A stretch of 64,000 nucleotides of DNA from Aquimarina sp. MMG016 (GTDB lineage Bacteria; Bacteroidota; Bacteroidia; Flavobacteriales; Flavobacteriaceae). The DNA lies in the NCBI RefSeq assembly GCF_018100805.1, contig NZ_JAGJEA010000009.1:62001-126000 (forward strand), read 5' to 3'. Shown in pieces: positions 54,674-63,591 of this stretch. The notes beneath the pieces are model-generated. The model saw only the letters and a program-made list of their open reading frames with translations, searched no databases and was not told where the DNA came from. The position numbers were made by a program, and so were the translations under genes. Positions within the stretch are counted from its first letter, which is position 1, and each line of letters opens with the position of its first letter.

Positions 54674-56314
54674 TTAGATTTTTCTACCAGTGTTGATTAC
54701 ATTTACACCATTAAAACGTGTAGTAGAACTTCCGTGAGATACAGCACTTATTTGCGAAGGCTGTCCTTTTCCATCAAAGAATGATCCGAACATTCGATAA
54801 TCATCTTTGTCACATATCTTGGCACAAGAATTCCAGAATTCTTGTGTATTAGATTGATACGCCACATCATCAAGCATACCTACAATCTTACCATTTTTAA
54901 TTTCATAAAATACAGTTCCTCCAAATTGGAAATTGTATCGTTGTTGATCAATAGAATACGAACCTCTTCCTGCAATGTAAATTCCTTTTTCTACATCTTT
55001 GATCATATCATCAATAGAATATTTTTCTTTACCAGGCTCCAAAGAAACGTTAGGCATACGCTGGAACTGCACATCATTCCAACTCTGAGAATAACAACAT
55101 CCGTGTGATTCATTTTGATCGATCATATGAACCTGATCTCGTATTGCCTGATAATTGGTCAGAATACCATTACGAACCAAATCCCATTTTTTGGTTTTTA
55201 CTCCTTCGTCATCATATCCGACAGCTCCCAGTGATCCTACCTGGGTTTTATCAGCTACAAGATTTACAATCTCGCTTCCGTATTTGAAGTTTTTAGTTTT
55301 CCACTTATCTAATGTAGCAAAACTAGTTCCAGCATAATTAGCTTCATATCCTAATACACGATCTAATTCTAGTGGATGTCCAACAGACTCGTGAATTGTT
55401 AAGCCTAAATGATTCGGTTCCAACACTAAATCATATTTACCGGCTTCTACTGACTTAGCTGTCAATCTTTCTTTAGCTTGTTTAGCAGCAACGGTAGCAT
55501 CTTCAACAATATCGTAACTATTACGGTATAGATTTAATCCAGCAGGACCTTTCAGTTTTTCTGAAGCTAAACCGTCCATATATTCATACCCCATTCCCAT
55601 AGGGGCACTCATCGCTTGACGTGATTTAAACTTACCAGTTCCCTTATCTATAGCTGTCACCGTGAATGTCGGCCAAATACGATGTACATCTTGATCAATA
55701 TATGATCCATCTGTTGAAGCAAAATATTTTTGCTCATTTACCATAAATAATGCTGAATTCACATAATTAGCCCCATTCTTTAAAGCCGCAGCATTGGCAG
55801 AAAGTAGAAGATCTACTTTTTCTGAAACTGGAACATCTTTAAAATCTTTAGTGATAGGAGTTTTCCAACTTACCTCACCATGCGATTTTACTGGTGCCAA
55901 TTTCACTTCTTCTTTTTGAATTTTAGAATTTGCCTTTGCAATTGCTACTGCTTGATCAGTCGCTTTCTTAATTCCATCTTCAGTAACGCTATTGGTAGAT
56001 GCAAATCCCCATGTACCATTAACAATTACGCGAATTCCTATACCAAACGATTCTGTATTCACTACATTTTGTACTTTATCTTCTCTAGTGAATACATATT
56101 GATTAAGGTATCTTCCTATACGAGCATCTGCATAGCTTGCTCCTAAGGATTTTGCAGTATTGAGTGCTACATCTGCCATCTTTTTCTTAATGGCTATGTC
56201 CATTCCCGGATTAAGCAGTGCTTCTGCGGGAATATCATTTCCCAGGAGTAATGATGGCATCATCAAAGCGCCCGCTCCTAGTCCTGTGTATTGAATAAAA
56301 TCTCTACGTTTCAT
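54674..56314 (-). CDS. TldD-family metalloprotease with Tat-type signal
   Basis: 546 residues. The zinc motif is complete: HESVGH (His308, Glu309, His313) in LTIHESVGHPLELDR. The C-terminal part holds MPNVSLEPGKEKYSIDDMIKDVEKGIYI and GRGSYSIDQQRYNFQFGG, typical of the TldD/PmbA fold. The N-terminus begins MKRRDFIQYTGLGAGALMMP: Arg3-Arg4 ahead of a hydrophobic segment resembles a twin-arginine signal, so this version may act in the periplasm, unlike cytoplasmic E. coli TldD. It is the first gene of the long minus-strand operon with pmbA, DUF4159 and the moxR set. Confidence 0.9.
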   Translation of the reverse strand: MKRRDFIQYTGLGAGALMMPSLLLGNDIPAEALLNPGMDIAIKKKMADVALNTAKSLGASYADARIGRYLNQYVFTREDKVQNVVNTESFGIGIRVIVNGTWGFASTNSVTEDGIKKATDQAVAIAKANSKIQKEEVKLAPVKSHGEVSWKTPITKDFKDVPVSEKVDLLLSANAAALKNGANYVNSALFMVNEQKYFASTDGSYIDQDVHRIWPTFTVTAIDKGTGKFKSRQAMSAPMGMGYEYMDGLASEKLKGPAGLNLYRNSYDIVEDATVAAKQAKERLTAKSVEAGKYDLVLEPNHLGLTIHESVGHPLELDRVLGYEANYAGTSFATLDKWKTKNFKYGSEIVNLVADKTQVGSLGAVGYDDEGVKTKKWDLVRNGILTNYQAIRDQVHMIDQNESHGCCYSQSWNDVQFQRMPNVSLEPGKEKYSIDDMIKDVEKGIYIAGRGSYSIDQQRYNFQFGGTVFYEIKNGKIVGMLDDVAYQSNTQEFWNSCAKICDKDDYRMFGSFFDGKGQPSQISAVSHGSSTTRFNGVNVINTGRKI

Positions 56315-57018
56315 AAACCTCTTTTTTGATTGAGTGAATATTAAAATAAGTCTGATGAACTTTACCCCTTATGTATTATGATAAGGGTTATGATCTATAT
56401 GTTATTATTCACAAAGTTTAGTTACAAGACTAACCTCTGTTAGCTTTAAAAATAGAAAAATTATAATAAAGGAACATATTTTAAATCCATAGAAAAACCT
56501 TATTGTTAAAGTATAAATTCAGAGAAATAAATAAACTTCAAAACACATATAAACCACTGAATGTCAGAATTATAAACTAAAACTTGTTTTTGAATTACAT
56601 CTAACTAATTAAGTGTTTTTTAATCAAAAACGTACTAAACAATCGTAAACATAAATTTTTGTTAAACTTTTAAGACATATATCAAACAAACCCATAATCA
56701 ATAGCTTTTCTATAAACCACATCAATCCGACTTAAGTAAATCATAATTTTTTAACACGTATTTCTGTTGCTTCAATTTTATTTGATTTTTTGATGCCATA
56801 CTAATAGATTGGTTAGGGCTTCTTTTAGATTAATCACAAAACCACTATGAGTAACATTCCCTAAAAGCCTATAAATAAGTGATTAATATGTTCGATATCT
56901 TCCTTGAGAGTATTCTTACCGCTCACATTATAAATTTTACCGTTGATCATATTTTGATTTCAGAATAGCTATTGTCATACTACTTTTACCTCAGTAAAGA
57001 AAACAAAACAGTAGTATT
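56315..57018. other. Large AT-rich gene-free region
   Basis: 704 bp between the divergent tldD operon and the small membrane genes. The only structure I see is a stem at 56366-56387 (CCCTTAT 56366-56372 with ATAAGGG 56381-56387), 52 bp upstream of the tldD start codon. A near-consensus -7 element TACTTTTA lies at about 56981-56988. There is no ORF with coding appearance and no recognisable RNA gene. Confidence 0.5.
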
Positions 57019-57150
57019 ATGGAAAGTAAAGCAAAAATCAAATTCACAAAAAAAACAGCCTATCTAATCATTGGGGTTTCTATAGGGGCAATTCTTCTTT
57101 TTGAAGCTGGGTATGCATTTGGAAAATTCTTATATCACTTTACAAACTAA
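57019..57150 (+). CDS. 43-residue single-helix membrane peptide
   Basis: MESKAKIKFTKKTAYLIIGV and onward: a basic N-terminus followed by one hydrophobic helix (YLIIGVSIGAILLFEAGYAFG) and a short polar tail. No family recognised. It lies 26 bp upstream of another small membrane protein and the LytS/LytTR genes, all same-strand, so it is probably expressed with them. The start is the only in-frame ATG. Confidence 0.55.
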   Translation: MESKAKIKFTKKTAYLIIGVSIGAILLFEAGYAFGKFLYHFTN

Positions 57151-57176
57151 AATCATTAATCAAAAAAACAAACATT

Positions 57177-57545
57177 ATGAAACATGCAGAGTACATTATC
57201 GAAAACAACAAAGTAGAAGTATTTAATACATTATTAGGAAAAGAATCTATCTTTTTAAATGGAACTAAAGTATCAGAAAAATATTCTTTACTTGGGAGTA
57301 ATCATTATTTCAAAATAGGAAATGACAACTATTCCATAAGACCTTACCCAACATTAGAAAAAATATCAGGAGTAGGATTTATGATACATAAAAACGGGTT
57401 ACCGATCAAGATTAAAAGCATTTTCAAAATAAAAAGGATAAAAAATACTCTTCGATTATTCACTTCGGTCCTTTTGGGAATCATTATAGGGTTATTATCA
57501 GGCGGTGCAATAGGATTTGGAATCGTAAAATTATTCTTTCACTAA
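57177..57545 (+). CDS. Small membrane protein of unknown function
   Basis: 122 residues. The N-terminal ~85 residues are soluble and beta-rich (KVEVFNTLLGKESIFLNGTK; GSNHYFKIGNDNYSI). A basic KSIFKIKRIKNTLR stretch precedes a single glycine-rich C-terminal helix (SVLLGIIIGLLSGGAIGFGIV). The soluble domain is probably cytoplasmic by the positive-inside rule. No family recognised. Clustered with the two-component system downstream. Confidence 0.6.
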   Translation: MKHAEYIIENNKVEVFNTLLGKESIFLNGTKVSEKYSLLGSNHYFKIGNDNYSIRPYPTLEKISGVGFMIHKNGLPIKIKSIFKIKRIKNTLRLFTSVLLGIIIGLLSGGAIGFGIVKLFFH

Positions 57546-57558
57546 AAACAAATACATC

Positions 57559-57612
57559 ATGGTAACTTTAGCAAAAATAATCGTAACAATTATCATCAAC
57601 ATATTATTCTAA
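57559..57612 (+). CDS. Possible 17-residue hydrophobic peptide
   Basis: ATG to TAA encodes MVTLAKIIVTIIINILF, wholly hydrophobic. It starts 14 bp after the previous gene and ends 57 bp before the kinase gene. Too short to be sure; it may be a toxin-like or signal peptide or a chance frame. Confidence 0.2.
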   Translation: MVTLAKIIVTIIINILF

Positions 57613-57668
57613 ATCATAATCGATCATTCTCAGTATTAAATTATATTTGAAAATTATCAAAAAATCTG

Positions 57669-58754
57669 ATGAATACTATCTTATCAAAACACAAGTGGAG
57701 CATTATTTTCTGGACTGTACAAATTCTTGGTTGGGGTGGCTTACTATTATTTAGTTTTTTAGTAACTCCTAATACCAATGGCTATCGATACAGTGATACT
57801 AATATTATGGGGATGATAGCCTCATTTGTGGCCGGTACATTCACCACTGGTTTATTACGTCTATATTTAAAACGTGTCATCATATTTAGTGAATTTGATT
57901 TTAAACAGCTTATAAAATTTGTATTCAGTGCCACTCTTGCTTCATTTTTATATTTTTTCATCACATTTGGAACAGGGTTTATAATGGGATATACCGACAC
58001 TTCTCATAGTCAGGTAAAAGTTCCTGAAATTCTAGATGTAGGCATAGCTTTTATTATTTTCAGTTCTTTTATAGTCATATTTGGATGGTCTATTCTGTAT
58101 ATGGTGATTAAAATTATTATCAATCTTAGTGCAGATCAACTGGAGAAATCAAAACTGAATGCCTCTTTAAAACAAGCTAAGCTTAATACCTTAAAAAGTC
58201 AAATCAACCCACATTTTATGTTTAACAGTCTAAATAATATAAGAGGGTTGATGTTAGAAGATGTGGATAAATCCAGGGAGATGCTTACTAAATTATCAGA
58301 AATGCTTAGATATTCATTGACCAAAAATGATGTCAATGCAATTTCACTTGAGGAAGAATTAGAAATGGTGGATAACTATATTGATTTATCCAAAATTCAG
58401 TTTGAAGATCGTTTAGAATACAGAAAAGATATACATCCTGAAACACTTACGATTCCAATACCTCCAATGATTATTCAATTATTAGTAGAAAACGGGATCA
58501 AACATGGAATATCTAATCTAAAAAGTGGGGGCAAAATAGTTGTTAAAACAAAACTTATAGAGGGCATATTACTGATCAAAGTTATAAATAGCGGTATATT
58601 ATCTATTTCAAAAAACACTACCCGATTAGGTTTGCAAAATATCCAACAGCGATTACAATTATTATATGGGAATAAAGCTTCTTTTTCTTTAAATGAAATT
58701 GAAAGTGAAGTTGTAGCAGATATTAAAATTCCAATAGCACATGACAAGCATTAA
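57669..58754 (+). CDS. LytS/YehU-type sensor histidine kinase
   Basis: 361 residues. Four hydrophobic helices (~13-33, ~45-68, ~78-102 and ~117-145) form the sensor. A short coiled coil leads to the His_kinase domain with His182 in LKSQINPHFMFNSLNNI and then a HATPase domain (PPMIIQLLVENGIKHGISNL as the N box; TRLGLQNIQQRLQLLYG as the G box). This type phosphorylates LytTR regulators. The gene overlaps its regulator by 14 bp. The signal is unknown; the small membrane proteins before it are candidates for accessory sensors. Confidence 0.94.
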   Translation: MNTILSKHKWSIIFWTVQILGWGGLLLFSFLVTPNTNGYRYSDTNIMGMIASFVAGTFTTGLLRLYLKRVIIFSEFDFKQLIKFVFSATLASFLYFFITFGTGFIMGYTDTSHSQVKVPEILDVGIAFIIFSSFIVIFGWSILYMVIKIIINLSADQLEKSKLNASLKQAKLNTLKSQINPHFMFNSLNNIRGLMLEDVDKSREMLTKLSEMLRYSLTKNDVNAISLEEELEMVDNYIDLSKIQFEDRLEYRKDIHPETLTIPIPPMIIQLLVENGIKHGISNLKSGGKIVVKTKLIEGILLIKVINSGILSISKNTTRLGLQNIQQRLQLLYGNKASFSLNEIESEVVADIKIPIAHDKH

Positions 58755-59469
58755 AACTGTAATTATAGAAGATTCTAGGTTAGCTCGCAATGAGCTAAAG
58801 GAACTTATGAAAAACCATGAAGAACTCCAACTTATTGGTGAAGCGGAGAATGTTGACAACGGATATGAGCTCATTACAAGCGTTCAACCAGATCTTATGT
58901 TTTTAGATATTAATATGCCGGAAAAAGATGGGTTTGAATTACTGGAGATGTTAGACAATGTACCTATCGTAGTTTTCACAACGGCTTTTGATGAATATGC
59001 TATCAAATCTTTTGAATATAACGCATTGGATTATCTCCTAAAGCCTATAAATCCCAATCGATTTGCTACAGCAATTGATAAGGTAAAAAACAAACTTATA
59101 GATAATGGATCGGTAAACCTTCAGCATGAAAAACGCGACGAGAACAGTCAGATATTTATTAAGGACGGAGATAAGTGCTGGTTAGTTAAGATTAGTGACA
59201 TTTCTCTCTTTGAGATTGTAGGTAACTATACTCGGGTATATTTTGAAGATAACAATCCTTTGATTTATAAATCGCTTAACCAGATCGAAACAAAATTACC
59301 TGATGAAAAATTCTTTAGGACAAACAGACAACAAATTATTAATTTACAACATATTCACGACGTTGTTCCTTGGTTTAATGGTAAACTAAAGCTTACGATG
59401 AAAAATAATATAGAAGTCGAGGTTTCCAGAAGACAATCTTATAGTTTTAAAGAAAAATTAAGTTTATAG
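58741..59469 (+). CDS. LytTR-family response regulator
   Basis: 242 residues. The receiver domain (~3-118) has the acidic pair near VIIEDSR, the phospho-acceptor Asp56 in LMFLDINMPEKDG, and Lys in LDYLLKPINP. The LytTR DNA-binding domain (~137-240) includes FEIVGNYTRVYFEDN and FFRTNRQQIINLQHI. It regulates genes with LytTR sites, which are not identifiable here. It starts within the kinase gene and is translationally coupled. Confidence 0.95.
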   Translation: MTSIKTVIIEDSRLARNELKELMKNHEELQLIGEAENVDNGYELITSVQPDLMFLDINMPEKDGFELLEMLDNVPIVVFTTAFDEYAIKSFEYNALDYLLKPINPNRFATAIDKVKNKLIDNGSVNLQHEKRDENSQIFIKDGDKCWLVKISDISLFEIVGNYTRVYFEDNNPLIYKSLNQIETKLPDEKFFRTNRQQIINLQHIHDVVPWFNGKLKLTMKNNIEVEVSRRQSYSFKEKLSL

Positions 59470-59582
59470 TTTCACTAAACAAAACACAATTTATCTAAGG
59501 AATCGTTAATTGTTTTGTTAAAAGCTAAATAAACTTCTTATATTAGCTTCAATATTCAAAGCCCAAGATTTCATTACTATAA

Positions 59583-59610
59583 AAGCTAGCATTTTTATGA
59601 TAGCTTATTT
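59583..59610 (+). terminator. Weak terminator after the LytTR gene
   Basis: A stem AAGCTA-CAT / ATG-TAGCTT with one internal mismatch (59583-59606) and loop TTTT is followed by ATTT, 114 bp downstream of the regulator stop. Confidence 0.35.
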
Positions 59611-59717
59611 ACAAACTTAAAGTTACAATTCACAAGGCATATCAATTCATTGATAGAGAGTCCCTTTGTGTAAAAATATTATTACAAACATATTGTGATA
59701 TAATTTAATTGTAACTA

Positions 59718-60209
59718 ATGAAATTATCAAGTACCTACATCTGTATTATTTGCTTACTACTTAGTATAAGCTGTGCCAAGGAAAAAAAATCCGAGAAAGA
59801 ATCGATTACCATAGGTACTAAGAAGAAAGAAAAAACAGTTAAACCAAAAGAAACTTCTTCAGTTCCTATAATGTTGGACAATAAAGGTATTGGCCCTATA
59901 AAGTCAATTACTTTTGATAATAATATTGATCAAAATTTAGCTACCAGAGGCGAACAACTCTTCAAGTCAAAATGTGTAGCATGTCATAAAGCAAATAAAA
60001 AATTTATTGGCCCTCCTATGGTAGGGATTTATCAAAAACGTAGTCCGGAATGGGTCATGAATATTATCATGAATCCTGATGAAATGCTGAAGAAAGATCC
60101 TGTGGCAAAAGCATTGTTAAAAGAATATAATAATACAATAATGCTAAATCAAAATATTCCTGAAGAAGAAGCCAGAGCTATGGCCGAATGGTTTAGAACA
60201 CTCAAATAA
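59718..60209 (+). CDS. c-type cytochrome lipoprotein
   Basis: 163 residues with a lipoprotein signal (LLLSISCAK; Cys18). A charged Lys/Glu linker is followed by a class I cytochrome c domain: haem motif CVACH at 85-89, GPPMVGIYQ, and the likely axial methionine Met141 in TIMLNQNIPEEEA. It is the probable electron acceptor for the GMC dehydrogenase encoded 27 bp downstream, as cytochromes are in three-component gluconate and FAD-glucose dehydrogenases. Confidence 0.93.
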   Translation: MKLSSTYICIICLLLSISCAKEKKSEKESITIGTKKKEKTVKPKETSSVPIMLDNKGIGPIKSITFDNNIDQNLATRGEQLFKSKCVACHKANKKFIGPPMVGIYQKRSPEWVMNIIMNPDEMLKKDPVAKALLKEYNNTIMLNQNIPEEEARAMAEWFRTLK

Positions 60210-60236
60210 TAACTTATAAGCAAATCATCTTTTATT

Positions 60237-61928
60237 ATGCAAAAAGAACCACAATATGATGCAATTGTAGTTGGAACAGGTATTAGCGGCGGTTGGGCTG
60301 CCAAAGAACTTTGTGAAAAAGGTCTCAAAACATTAGTCCTAGAAAGAGGTCGAATGGTAAAACATATTGAAGACTACACTACTATGAATGATGATCCCTG
60401 GGATTATGAACTTAAAGGAGAACCCTCTAAAAAAGAAATTGCAGAGCAAGAAAAACAACACCGTACAGGTTATGTAACCGATAAAGCACATCGTCATTTC
60501 TTTGTTAATGATTTAAAACATCCTTATAACGAAACCAAACGTTTTGATTGGATAAGAGGGTATCACGTAGGAGGTAGATCTTTAATGTGGGGGCGTCAAA
60601 GTTACAGATTAAGTGATATTGATTTTGAAGCCAATAAAAAAGAAGGAATAGCCATTGATTGGCCTGTACGTTACAAAGATATTGCACCCTGGTATGATAA
60701 AGTTGAAGAGTTTATTGGTGTAAGTGGTGAAAACTTAGGCTTAGAACAATTGCCCGATGGTAAATTTTTACCACCAATGGAATTAAATTGTGTTGAGGAT
60801 CATTTAAAATCTAATATATCTGATAACTATATTGACCGAGTACTTACCATAGGAAGAACAGCACATATTACGGGTACCAAAACTTTTGATGGACGAATGA
60901 ACTGCCAATACCGTAATCGTTGTATGCGTGGTTGTCCATTTGGAGCCTATTTTAGTAGTAACTCTTCTACTCTTCCGGCCGCTGAACGAACCGGAAACAT
61001 GGAATTACGCGAAAATTCTATTGTTCATCAAGTGATCTATGATGATAAAACAAGAAAAGCTACTGGAGTCAAAGTAATTGATACTATCACCAAAGAAAAA
61101 CACGAATTTACTGCCAAAGTAATTTTTCTATGTGCTTCATCAATTGCATCAGCAAGTATTCTCCTTCAATCTACATCAGAACGATTTCCAAATGGAATGG
61201 GTAATGACTCTGGAGAATTAGGTTGTAATATTATGGATCATCACTTTAAGGCAGGTGCCATTGGAACCTATAATGGATTTGAAGATAAATATTATAAAGG
61301 CAGAAGGCCAAATGGTTTATACATCCCAAGATTCAGGAACATAGGTGGTGAAACTGATCAAAAAACTTTCAAACGGGGGTATGGATATCAAGGAGGTGCC
61401 AGTCGAGAAGATTGGCGAGAAACCATCGCAGAACTAGGGTATGGTGCCGAAATGAAGGATGCCATCTTAAAACCTGGTAAATGGAGAATAGGATTAATGG
61501 GATTTGGGGAATGTCTGCCATATCACGAAAACAAAATGACATTAGATTATAATCAACTTGATGAATGGGGATTACCCACCATTACTTTTGATGCAGAGTT
61601 TAAAGAAAATGAACTCGAAATGCGTAAGGATATGGTAAACCAAGGAATGGAAATGCTAAAAAAAGCAGGGTTTACAGACATTGAACCCTGGGATGATATT
61701 GGTGCTCCAGGATTGGGAATTCATGAAATGGGTACAGCTCGTATGGGAAAAGACCCTAAAACATCAGTACTTAATGAAAACAATCAAATTCATGCAGTGC
61801 CTAATGTATATGTTACCGATGGTTCATTTATGACATCTTCCAGTTGTGTAAATCCATCTCTTAGCTATATGGCTTTTACCGCCAGAGCAGCTGAACATGC
61901 TGCAAAACAAATTCAGAAAAACGCTTAA
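60237..61928 (+). CDS. GMC-family sugar dehydrogenase, flavin/Fe-S subunit
   Basis: 563 residues. The N-terminal FAD-binding motif is DAIVVGTGISGGWAAKEL; YHVGGRSLMWGRQSYR lies in the GMC signature region. The C-terminus contains GIHEMGTARMG and VTDGSFMTSSSCVNPSLSYMA with the catalytic His/Asn pair region. Cys223, Cys229 and Cys233 (CQYRNRCMRGCPFGAYF) sit where related FAD-glucose dehydrogenases hold a 3Fe-4S cluster. It is expected to oxidise a sugar or polyol hydroxyl (often to a 3-keto sugar) and pass electrons to the cytochrome c. It has no own signal peptide and may ride out with the Tat signal of the small subunit (inference). Confidence 0.92.
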   Translation: MQKEPQYDAIVVGTGISGGWAAKELCEKGLKTLVLERGRMVKHIEDYTTMNDDPWDYELKGEPSKKEIAEQEKQHRTGYVTDKAHRHFFVNDLKHPYNETKRFDWIRGYHVGGRSLMWGRQSYRLSDIDFEANKKEGIAIDWPVRYKDIAPWYDKVEEFIGVSGENLGLEQLPDGKFLPPMELNCVEDHLKSNISDNYIDRVLTIGRTAHITGTKTFDGRMNCQYRNRCMRGCPFGAYFSSNSSTLPAAERTGNMELRENSIVHQVIYDDKTRKATGVKVIDTITKEKHEFTAKVIFLCASSIASASILLQSTSERFPNGMGNDSGELGCNIMDHHFKAGAIGTYNGFEDKYYKGRRPNGLYIPRFRNIGGETDQKTFKRGYGYQGGASREDWRETIAELGYGAEMKDAILKPGKWRIGLMGFGECLPYHENKMTLDYNQLDEWGLPTITFDAEFKENELEMRKDMVNQGMEMLKKAGFTDIEPWDDIGAPGLGIHEMGTARMGKDPKTSVLNENNQIHAVPNVYVTDGSFMTSSSCVNPSLSYMAFTARAAEHAAKQIQKNA

Positions 61929-61938
61929 TACTATCACA

Positions 61939-62574
61939 ATGAATAGAAGAGAAGCCATAAAAAATATTGGATTAACAGCAGGATATATTGCTGCTACCCC
62001 CACAGTACTTAGTATCTTACAAAGCTGTACCAAGGAAATAAAATTAACCTGGGTTCCTGAATTATTTTCTGAAGATGAAGCTAAAATCTTAGATCAATTA
62101 GTAGATCTTATTATACCTGAAACAGATACTCCAGGAGCAAAATCACTTAATGTACCCATGTTTGTAGAAAAATTCATTAATAATGCTATAAAAGATGAAG
62201 AAACACAGATGTTCAAAAACATAGCGGGTATTGTTACCAATGAATTTGACGTTAACGAAGATAAACCGGTTAAGAAGATAAAGATTGAAGAGTATGATGC
62301 TCTGTTGACAAAATATCTTCGTACATCCAAAGAGCAACAGAAAGCATATCAAAAGGAAATGGAACAAATGAAAGGGCCGGAGGATTTTGAAAATATCTCT
62401 AAAGATGCCAAAATATTTCTATACCTATCTGTCGTTAGAGATCTTTCTATTTGGGGATATAAAACTCACGAAGAGATCGGAGAAAATGTTCTTGCTTACT
62501 TGCCAGTTCCCGGCGAACAAATTGGGTGCGAATCAATAGAAAAACTTACAGGTGGAAAAGCCTGGTCACTATAA
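61939..62574 (+). CDS. Gluconate 2-dehydrogenase subunit 3-like (small) subunit
   Basis: 211 residues from 61939 (MNRREAIKNIGLTAGYIAAT); an upstream in-frame ATG at 61897 would run inside the GMC gene and is rejected. The RR motif and hydrophobic stretch look like a Tat signal ending near LQSCTKE, with a possible lipoprotein cysteine. The body (WVPELFSEDEAKILDQLVDLIIPETDTPGA, KSLNVPMFVEKFINNAIKDE) is the subunit 3 family that chaperones and exports the catalytic flavoprotein. It follows the GMC gene by 10 bp, the usual arrangement. Confidence 0.93.
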   Translation: MNRREAIKNIGLTAGYIAATPTVLSILQSCTKEIKLTWVPELFSEDEAKILDQLVDLIIPETDTPGAKSLNVPMFVEKFINNAIKDEETQMFKNIAGIVTNEFDVNEDKPVKKIKIEEYDALLTKYLRTSKEQQKAYQKEMEQMKGPEDFENISKDAKIFLYLSVVRDLSIWGYKTHEEIGENVLAYLPVPGEQIGCESIEKLTGGKAWSL

Positions 62575-62584
62575 ACAGTAAATC

Positions 62585-63580
62585 ATGCTAAAAACAATCA
62601 CTAAAGCTATTGTCATAACCTTGATAATATGTTCCTGTAAAAACAGCGCTTCAGAAAATACTGAAGCACAACAAGAAAAAGAAAAAATAGCTGTGGCTGA
62701 AACCAAAAATGACAAACCATTCTTTAAATTATCATTAGCGCAATGGTCTCTACATAAAGAAATCCTATCCGGTAAAATGAATCCTTTGGATTTTGCACAA
62801 AAAGCTAAAGAACTAGGTTTTGAAGGAGTCGAATATGTAAATCATCTCTATTCCAAAGAATTAGAGAAAAACCCCAATCCAGAGATTGGAATGCGACAAC
62901 TGTTAGAAACCTTAAAATCTAAAAGCGAGGAACATCAAATTCAAAACCTAATCATTATGGTTGACGGTGAAGGTGATCTTGCAGTTACTAATGAGAAGGA
63001 ACGTAATCAAGCTGTTCAAAATCATAAAAAATGGGTAGATGCTGCTCAGTTCTTAGGCTGCCACTCTATCCGGGTCAATCTATTCGGTACCAATAATCCT
63101 AAAGAATGGGTAGAAGTTGCTGTGGATGGATTAGGTAAATTATCTACATATGCTGCAACCAAAAATATTAATGTAATTGTAGAGAATCATGGATACTTAT
63201 CTTCTAATGCAGCATTACTTATAGAGGTGATTAAAAAAGTTAATAAGCCTAATTGTGGCACACTACCAGATTTTGGAAATTTTTGCTTGGAACGTGAAGG
63301 AGGTAAAAGATGGGAGGCTAAATGTATTAAAGAATATGACAAATATAAAGGTGTTGAAGAAATGATGCCTTATGCTAAAGCTGTTAGTGCGAAATCCTAT
63401 GATTTTAATGCTGAAGGCAATGAAACCAAAATTGATTATAAAAAAATGCTAGAAATTGTGAAAAAAGCAAAATACAATGGTTTTATTGGTGTAGAATATG
63501 AAGGGGAAAGATTAGGAGAAATAGAAGGTATTAAAGCTACCCGTGATTTATTACTAAACACAGCGAAACAAATACAATAA
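62585..63580 (+). CDS. Sugar phosphate isomerase/epimerase-like TIM-barrel lipoprotein
   Basis: 331 residues with a lipoprotein signal (ITLIICSCKNS). The mature protein is an AP-endonuclease-2/xylose-isomerase-type TIM barrel: LSLAQWSLHKEIL opens it, then ELGFEGVEYVNHLY, HSIRVNLFG, INVIVENHGYLSSN, CGTLPDFGNFC and YNGFIGVEYEGERLG line the metal and substrate pocket. Such proteins commonly epimerise or eliminate keto-sugars. The product of the upstream dehydrogenase is a likely substrate. It is 10 bp from the preceding gene. Confidence 0.88.
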   Translation: MLKTITKAIVITLIICSCKNSASENTEAQQEKEKIAVAETKNDKPFFKLSLAQWSLHKEILSGKMNPLDFAQKAKELGFEGVEYVNHLYSKELEKNPNPEIGMRQLLETLKSKSEEHQIQNLIIMVDGEGDLAVTNEKERNQAVQNHKKWVDAAQFLGCHSIRVNLFGTNNPKEWVEVAVDGLGKLSTYAATKNINVIVENHGYLSSNAALLIEVIKKVNKPNCGTLPDFGNFCLEREGGKRWEAKCIKEYDKYKGVEEMMPYAKAVSAKSYDFNAEGNETKIDYKKMLEIVKKAKYNGFIGVEYEGERLGEIEGIKATRDLLLNTAKQIQ

Positions 63581-63591
63581 CGAACATATAT

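Noticed and set aside
61897..61938. Upstream start of the gluconate dehydrogenase subunit 3-like gene
   Set aside because: It lies inside the end of the GMC gene and would bury the RR-type export signal that begins at 61939.
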